Assembly: GCA_030654835.1 (NCBI GenBank)
Contig: JAURWS010000012.1
Span: 186,001-250,000, forward strand
DNA: 64,000 bases
Reading direction: 5' to 3'
Source of the DNA: Gammaproteobacteria bacterium
GTDB taxonomy: Bacteria > Pseudomonadota > Gammaproteobacteria > Pseudomonadales > Pseudohongiellaceae
How positions within the stretch are numbered: the stretch's first letter is position 1; the number at the start of each line of letters is the position of its first letter. A program made the translations under genes and the position numbers. The notes below the pieces were generated by a model. That model saw nothing but the letters and a program-made list of their open reading frames with translations. It was not told the origin of the DNA and made no database searches. Of the stretch, positions 58,972 to 64,000 are shown one piece after another.

Positions 58972-59334
58972 TCAGCCACCAGCGAGTTTGACTTTGTAAC
59001 CACTCTGCAGCAGTTGCTGCTGCAGGAGTTCGCGGTGATCTCCCTGAATCTCGATGATGCCATCTTTCACGGTGCCTCCAGTGCCGCAGCGTGCCTTGAG
59101 AACCTTGGCGAGCGCGTTGAGTTCTTCCGCCGTGAGGGGCAACCCATCGATCAGCGTTACTCCCTTGCCTTTGCGGCCCTTGGTCTCGCGCCTGATTCTG
59201 ACAATCCCGTCTGCGGCCGACATGCCAGCCTGCTGACGTTTGCACTGGCAACCAGCGACCGGCTGCCCGCAGTCGGGACAGACGCGGCCCGTTTCGGTGG
59301 AATACACCCGCACAGTGGCTTTGCTGGTTGGCAT
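58972..59334 (-). CDS. yciH: YciH/SUI1-family translation factor homologue
   Basis: A 120-residue protein with the SUI1 (eIF1-like) domain: RRETKGRKGKGVTLIDGLPLTAEELNALAKVLKARCGTGGTVKDGIIEIQGDH. The N-terminal part has four Cys (CPDCGQPVAGCQC), a possible zinc site found in bacterial YciH. YciH has been linked to start-site discrimination and translation inhibition. It begins 8 bp after the batD stop and so appears to be the last gene of the bat operon; its 3' end is 15 bp from the tgpA stop. Confidence 0.93.
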   Translation of the reverse strand: MPTSKATVRVYSTETGRVCPDCGQPVAGCQCKRQQAGMSAADGIVRIRRETKGRKGKGVTLIDGLPLTAEELNALAKVLKARCGTGGTVKDGIIEIQGDHRELLQQQLLQSGYKVKLAGG

Positions 59335-59342
59335 GTTCTGGC

Positions 59343-61112
59343 TTATGCCTTGTAGAGCGGAGGCAGGGTGTATTCCTGCTCCTTCGCGGCAGTGGCAAGT
59401 GACCGGTTGCGCTGCGCGCGCAGCTCTGTCACCAGGGTCAACAGGCGTTTGATGTCGCCCTTCAATGCATTCCCTGTCGCTGTTTCCTGGCCATAGAGAG
59501 CCTGTTGCAGACGCAGACAGAGCTTTTGAATCTCGGCATTGCTGGTGCGCTGCGCCAGATCATCAAGGTTGTGCAAATCAGGTGCAGAGAAGTATTGGCG
59601 CCCCCAGCCGATCAGCGCGAGCCGCAGCGCCGGCAGATGGTTCTGTTCACAGGCGCGCGCGAACTCCTTGAAAGCAACAGCCTCTGCCGCCGGAGCGATG
59701 TCCTGGCGGTACATGGGCGCGCTGACGACGTGGGGCTTCTTCGCGACCACCTTCATCTTCGCTGGACGACGTTTGCTGCCAAAGTAGGTCATGATGCCGA
59801 GCAGTGCCGTCAAGGCGGCCGCCAGCGCGATCACCCACAAGGGCGTAGAGGGCATCGTCACCAGCGAGTCTTCGTCCTCGCCCTGCAGGCTGGAAGCGTC
59901 GCCGAATTGCGGTTCGCCTTCTTCCTCGAAGGTCATGAGTGGCTCTTGTGCCGTTGTGCGCACCGGGCCGATGCGTATCGCGGTGTCTGCCAGGGTTGCA
60001 TATTTGATTTCTTCAGTATCGATGTCGTACCAGGGAATGGTGACACCGGGAATCCGCACAGTGCCGGTGTCGGTCATCAGCAGGGAGTTTGATTCGATGC
60101 GGCTGCCGACGATGTTGCCATCGACATAGGTGCGTTCGATGGAGGGGGCCTCCGGGTAGACATTGACCGTCTCGATGGGCGGCGTTTGCAACGGCGGCAG
60201 GGCGGCGCCGTCCAGACCGGAAGCTTTCATGCTGATGATGCGGTTGACCGCGTCGCCGACCCGCACATTGGTGAAATCGTTGTCCCAGCTTTCCTCGATG
60301 GTCAGTTCGCTGGCGGGCAGCCAGGTCGCATCCACCGGGAAGTCGACCGGCTTCTCACGCACCTCGATATCGAAGCCCTCGGAGAATGAGGTAATGGTGC
60401 GGGTGTTGAGATTGCGGAACACGTAATTGCTGGAGCCGTCAGTGACTTCGCCACGGAACATGATATCCGGAATCGCCAGCGCGCCGCTGCGCTGCGGGAA
60501 TATCGCATACTGCTTTTCGTAGACTCCGTAGCGCACGCCATCCACCAGCTTTTCGTACTGATTGGGGGTGCCGATCATCTGAATCACCGTGTCCGGTAGT
60601 TCGAGATCGGTGAAGATCGGATTGCGAATGCCATTGATCGTGTAATACAGGCGAATGGTGAACAGCAGCTGTTCCTGAACGTAGATGCTCTCCTTGTTGA
60701 CGATGGTCTCCATGAAGAGGTCCTGCCCGGCAACACTGCCCTGGGTTTTGGGCAACACGTTGACGGACAAGGCCTGTGTGTATGAACCAGCGACGAGCAG
60801 GGCAGGAATGTCCAGCTGACCTTCGCGCAATGGGAAGAGGGTGAGGTGGTAGTCTATCCAGGATTCGACACGATTATTGCTGCTGCGCATCTGGCTGGAA
60901 GTGCGGGTGGAGACCACTTGAAAATCCGCCTCCAGGGGCGTCAGATCCATTTCCACGCCGCCTTGCTGACCATCGACCCGCAGCGTCAAGGTGACCGTTT
61001 CGCCACGAATCAATTCGTTGCGATCCACCGTCGCCGTGACCGGCTGGGCGTAGCTCAGTGAGGAGAACAGAGTGAGTGCCGCCGCGAGCAGGCATGCCAA
61101 CAGGTTTACCAT
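59343..61112 (-). CDS. BatD-family protein (oxygen tolerance)
   Basis: A 589-residue envelope protein. Signal peptide MVNLLACLLAAALTLFSSLSYA, then a long beta-rich periplasmic region (VTATVDRNELIRGETVTLTLRVDG, the BatD opening; FQVVSTRTSSQ; DIPALLVAGSY), a membrane helix at about 428-446 (LWVIALAAALTALLGIMTYF), and a helical cytoplasmic C-terminus. Bat proteins are associated with stress and oxygen tolerance, but the mechanism is unclear. The start overlaps the upstream VWA/TPR gene by 7 bp. Confidence 0.9.
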   Translation of the reverse strand: MVNLLACLLAAALTLFSSLSYAQPVTATVDRNELIRGETVTLTLRVDGQQGGVEMDLTPLEADFQVVSTRTSSQMRSSNNRVESWIDYHLTLFPLREGQLDIPALLVAGSYTQALSVNVLPKTQGSVAGQDLFMETIVNKESIYVQEQLLFTIRLYYTINGIRNPIFTDLELPDTVIQMIGTPNQYEKLVDGVRYGVYEKQYAIFPQRSGALAIPDIMFRGEVTDGSSNYVFRNLNTRTITSFSEGFDIEVREKPVDFPVDATWLPASELTIEESWDNDFTNVRVGDAVNRIISMKASGLDGAALPPLQTPPIETVNVYPEAPSIERTYVDGNIVGSRIESNSLLMTDTGTVRIPGVTIPWYDIDTEEIKYATLADTAIRIGPVRTTAQEPLMTFEEEGEPQFGDASSLQGEDEDSLVTMPSTPLWVIALAAALTALLGIMTYFGSKRRPAKMKVVAKKPHVVSAPMYRQDIAPAAEAVAFKEFARACEQNHLPALRLALIGWGRQYFSAPDLHNLDDLAQRTSNAEIQKLCLRLQQALYGQETATGNALKGDIKRLLTLVTELRAQRNRSLATAAKEQEYTLPPLYKA

Positions 61113-62905
61113 ATTTGTGTTTCCGCTGACTGGTTGTTGGAGCGGCTGTCTACTTGTCGCCGTCGGTACTCAAACTGGAATTTGCGCTGCAGAAGCTCAC
61201 CCGGATCGTCGTCGATTCTGCGCAGCCACTGCTCCAGAGACTCCTGGCTCTCGTTTTCGGCATTGCTCAGCTGCGGTTCTTCGCCTTGATTCTCTTCTTC
61301 GCTTTCCTTTTGTTCACCGTCTTGAGGTTCGCTCTCTTCCTGTTCCTCTTTGTCGCCGCCTTCCTGCTGTTCCTGTTGTTCTTCCTCTTTAGGCTCGGAT
61401 TCTTCTTTCTGTTCCTGTTGCTCCTCCTGCTGCTCCTGTTCTTCTTCGTCGCTCATCTGCTCTTCCTGCGACTGTTCCTCTTCCTGTTGCTGTTGTTCTT
61501 CGAGCAGCTTCTGGACGATTTCGCGGTTATGGATCGCATCTTCGTGATCCGGCTGCAGCGCGATGGCAACATTATAAGAGGCAATAGCCTGCTCGAAATT
61601 GGCACCCTTTGCGTAGGCGTTGCCGAGGTTGTAGTGACTGTCGGCGTCTTCGGTGCTCAGTGCTGCGGCAAAGGCCTGTACGGCAGCGGGATAGTCTCCC
61701 GCATGATAGGCGGCCGAGCCCTGCCAGCTCGGATCACTGAACAGACTTGCGGCGCTGATCGGGTCCTGATTGGCGTAGGCTTCTTCGCCCCGCTGATCCC
61801 TGGTTTTCCACAGATCGATCCACTCGGCGGCCTCTGCAGGGGCGGTCGGCGTGAGGGCGGAGAGGGTGGCGATGGCGGCAGTGGCAGACAGAATCCAGCC
61901 ACGTCGGAAAATCAGGGCGCTGAGAGGCAGAACCAGGAGCAATAGCCAGGGGCCAACTTCGTGCCAGATGTCAAAGTTCTGATCGACATCCGCGAGATCC
62001 TCTTCGCTGAAGAAGTCGTCCTCGGCCATCAGATAATTGATGTCTTCGGCAGTCAGTTGCATGTCGACATAGCGGCCATTAACCAGTGCTGCGAGATCCT
62101 GAAGGCTGGCCTTGTCCAATTGCGGCACGATGATTTCGCCAGTGTCCGAGCGCAGGAAATCGCCTCCGGCGGCGGGAATCGGGGCGCCTTCCTCGGTGCC
62201 TACACCAAGAATGGAGAGTCGGTAGCCCGTCTGCTGCAGGAGTTCACCGATCTGGGCATGATCTCGACGCTCGACACCATCGGTGACCAGCAAGATGGTT
62301 CCCGAGGCGGCGCCGGCGTCGGTCAGCAGGCCCTTGGCACGCTCGATGGCGGCAATGGTATTGCTGCCGAAGGCCGGCATGATGTTGGGATTGATGGACG
62401 GCACGAGAGATCGAATGGTCACGGAATCTTCGGTAAGAGGCGTCACCGTGTGGGCGTCGCCGGCATAGACCACGAGAGCCGTCTGGCCTTCGGTACGCAT
62501 GTCCAGGACATCCATAACCTTGCGCTTGCTGACTGTCAGGCGATTGGGGTCGAAGTCTGCTGCATACATTGACAGCGACTGGTCATAGACAATCACCAGG
62601 GCATCCTGGCGCTGTTGCACCGGTTGCGCGATCTTCTCCCACACCGGCCCGGCGAGAGCCAGGATGGCCAGTGTCCACAGCGTCAGCAGTAATACCAGCG
62701 GGGTACGCTCTGCGGCACTCTTGCTACCGTCCAGCAGATAGGGGAGCAGATCTTTGTCGATTGCTCTGTCCCAAGAACTGGCAGATTCATTGATGCGCCA
62801 CAGGTACAGCACCAGCAGCAACGCGGGGATCAGTGCCAGCAACCAGAGCGGGCGCAGGAAATGGAAGTTTTGCTCGATCAGCATCAACAGCGAGGATTCA
62901 TTCAT
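61106..62905 (-). CDS. VWA and TPR domain protein (BatB-BatC fusion)
   Basis: A 599-residue protein. Two N-terminal helices (about 18-36, 69-86), a VWA domain with MIDAS motif DQSLS at 108-112, a second hydrophobic region near 315-350, TPR repeats from about 385 to 465 (SHYNLGNAYAKGANFEQAIASYNVAIALQPDHEDAIHNREIVQKLL), then about 95 residues almost entirely Glu/Gln/Ser (61200-61500 region), and a short C-terminal segment. VWA plus TPR in one chain equals the BatB and BatC proteins of some bacteria. It overlaps both neighbours by a few bases. Confidence 0.92.
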   Translation of the reverse strand: MNESSLLMLIEQNFHFLRPLWLLALIPALLLVLYLWRINESASSWDRAIDKDLLPYLLDGSKSAAERTPLVLLLTLWTLAILALAGPVWEKIAQPVQQRQDALVIVYDQSLSMYAADFDPNRLTVSKRKVMDVLDMRTEGQTALVVYAGDAHTVTPLTEDSVTIRSLVPSINPNIMPAFGSNTIAAIERAKGLLTDAGAASGTILLVTDGVERRDHAQIGELLQQTGYRLSILGVGTEEGAPIPAAGGDFLRSDTGEIIVPQLDKASLQDLAALVNGRYVDMQLTAEDINYLMAEDDFFSEEDLADVDQNFDIWHEVGPWLLLLVLPLSALIFRRGWILSATAAIATLSALTPTAPAEAAEWIDLWKTRDQRGEEAYANQDPISAASLFSDPSWQGSAAYHAGDYPAAVQAFAAALSTEDADSHYNLGNAYAKGANFEQAIASYNVAIALQPDHEDAIHNREIVQKLLEEQQQQEEEQSQEEQMSDEEEQEQQEEQQEQKEESEPKEEEQQEQQEGGDKEEQEESEPQDGEQKESEEENQGEEPQLSNAENESQESLEQWLRRIDDDPGELLQRKFQFEYRRRQVDSRSNNQSAETQIW

Positions 62906-63966
62906 GACTGGCCTCCTGTCACGGCTGCGGAGTCAGTCGTGGCGTCGTCGGCTCTGCGCGCCGGAGAGCGCTGCAGGATAGAGCCCCACGGCAATGTGGC
63001 CAGTGCGAGCAGAAAGCTGAGCAGTACTGCGGCGCCGAGAGGCCAGTAGAAAAGAACGTTGATGGGGCGGAAGGTCTGCTCATCCTGCTCTATTGCCTCC
63101 AGCGTGTCCAGCTCGGCGTAGATGTCCACCAGATCCTCGACATCTCGTGCCCGGAAGTATTTGCCACCGGTCGATTCGGCGATCAGTGTGAGATTTTCCT
63201 CGTCCAGCTCGGCCGACGGATTGATGGCGCGGGCCCCCTGGAATGAGCGCTGCACCAGCGTATCGGCACCCATGCCGATGGTGTAGATCTTGATTTTCTC
63301 GGTCTGTGCCAGCTGGCCTGCCTGCACGGGGGAGATGGCACCGGAGTTGTTGACGCCGTCGGTCAGCAGAACCAGCACACGGCTGTTCTCAGGACGCTCG
63401 CGCAGGTGCTTGACGCCCAGGCCGATCGCATCACCAATCGCGGTGGCTGACTCTTCAATCATGCCAATTTCGAGTTCGGTAATCAGTTTGGCGACAGTGG
63501 TGCGATCGAAGGTCATCGGCGTCTGAATGTAGGCGTGAGCGGCAAACAGAATCAGTCCGAGACGGTCGCCCTCGCGGCGTTCAGCGAAGTCACTGACCAC
63601 AACCTTCATCACTTCGAAGCGCGATAGTTGCACGTTGTTGATGACCATGTCCCGCGCTTCCATACTGCCCGAGATATCCACGGCCAGCATCAGATCCCGG
63701 CCATTGGAGGGCAGCAGAATTGGGTCGCCGACCCACTGCGGACGGCTGGCGGCTGTGACCACACATACCCAGATCAAGGCGCAGCAGATGATCTTGAGCA
63801 GGCGGTAGGCATCGACGCGATTGGAGTCGGTCTGCAGTTGCGAGAGTCGTTGATAGAAAGGCACGAACAGGGCTGCCTCCTGCCTGGCTGCCCGTGCAAA
63901 GAAACGGTAGACCAGTAGCGGCAGCGGGAGGGCGGCGAAGGCCCAAGGCCAGGTAAACTCAAGCAT
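62902..63966 (-). CDS. VWA domain protein (BatA-like)
   Basis: A 354-residue membrane protein. An N-terminal helix pair (about 8-24 and 57-73) leads into a VWA domain with an intact MIDAS motif, AVDISGSM at 95-102, then the TDGVNNSGAISPVQAG loop, and a C-terminal helix (about 308-328). It overlaps the following VWA/TPR gene by 4 bp (ATGA), showing coupling. It is the first complete gene of the bat operon in the window. Confidence 0.92.
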   Translation of the reverse strand: MLEFTWPWAFAALPLPLLVYRFFARAARQEAALFVPFYQRLSQLQTDSNRVDAYRLLKIICCALIWVCVVTAASRPQWVGDPILLPSNGRDLMLAVDISGSMEARDMVINNVQLSRFEVMKVVVSDFAERREGDRLGLILFAAHAYIQTPMTFDRTTVAKLITELEIGMIEESATAIGDAIGLGVKHLRERPENSRVLVLLTDGVNNSGAISPVQAGQLAQTEKIKIYTIGMGADTLVQRSFQGARAINPSAELDEENLTLIAESTGGKYFRARDVEDLVDIYAELDTLEAIEQDEQTFRPINVLFYWPLGAAVLLSFLLALATLPWGSILQRSPARRADDATTDSAAVTGGQS

Positions 63967-64000
63967 GGTTGGAAACCGGTGTTGAAGTGGATGTATTCTC
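63959..64000 (-). CDS. C-terminal fragment of an upstream gene, cut by window edge
   Basis: Reading minus from the window edge, one frame gives ENTSTSTPVSNHA and a TGA at 63961-63959. This overlaps the batA start by 8 bp, the same tight overlap style as the rest of the operon. In related clusters a DUF4381 protein sits here, but 13 residues cannot identify it. Confidence 0.35.
   Translation of the reverse strand, partial: ENTSTSTPVSNHA

Overview
This window is a contiguous, gene-dense piece of a gammaproteobacterial chromosome, about 57-60% GC by eye. It is almost entirely housekeeping. From memory, gene content and order resemble Pseudomonas and related groups in several blocks: ppiB-lpxH beside glnS-cysS; mfd / gap / nqrABCDEF-apbE-nqrM-sthA with csiV and a methylthioinosine-phosphorylase-type gene on the other side of mfd; leuCD-asd-fimV-truA-trpF...accD-folC-dedD-cvpA-purF; and a MoxR/DUF58/Bat cluster. 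It is not simply Pseudomonas: trpBA sits with trpF, leuB is missing next to leuCD, and a complete Na+-NQR is present. An aerobic, possibly marine or halotolerant gammaproteobacterium is a reasonable inference; the species cannot be read from the sequence alone.

Layout. 1-2009: 3' part of pepN. 2010-3478: an AT-rich islet with a small nucleotidyltransferase-fold protein and an unrecognised 286-residue protein. 3479-8851: an orphan molybdenum hydroxylase large subunit and acnB, separated by a 336-bp gap holding a large inverted repeat and a REP-like palindrome. 9061-16097: a DUF1289 protein, lpxH, ppiB, glnS, cysS, three tRNAs (Pro, His, Arg) behind a good sigma70-type promoter, and phoH. 16234-25523: FkbM methyltransferase, MinD/FlhG-like ATPase, a methylthio-purine nucleoside phosphorylase, csiV, mfd and a long-form GAPDH. 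25764-36887: the Na+-translocating NADH:quinone reductase operon with its maturation genes (apbE, nqrM) and the soluble transhydrogenase sthA, then gpsA and two envelope-type proteins. 36918-43063: folE, prmB, aroC, leuC, leuD, asd. 43215-54893: fimV, truA, trpF, trpB, trpA, accD, folC, a SPOR protein, cvpA and purF, all on the + strand. 54922-64000: moxR, a DUF58 gene and a tgpA-type transglutaminase on +, facing yciH, batD, a batB/batC fusion and batA on the opposite strand.

How it fits together. NqrA-F pumps Na+ while oxidising NADH. ApbE attaches the covalent FMNs to NqrB and NqrC, NqrM helps metal-site assembly, and SthA balances NADPH with NADH. Leu, Trp, aromatic, aspartate-family, purine, folate and fatty-acid precursor genes form the biosynthetic core. 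The MoxR/Bat cluster looks like an envelope or stress chaperone module. I found no CRISPR array, prophage, insertion sequence or rRNA, and no clear candidate for a wholly new multi-gene system. The least explained parts are the 2010-3478 islet, the structured DNA at 5918-6253, the Ser-for-Thr change at the NqrC flavin site, and the orphan molybdoenzyme subunit.
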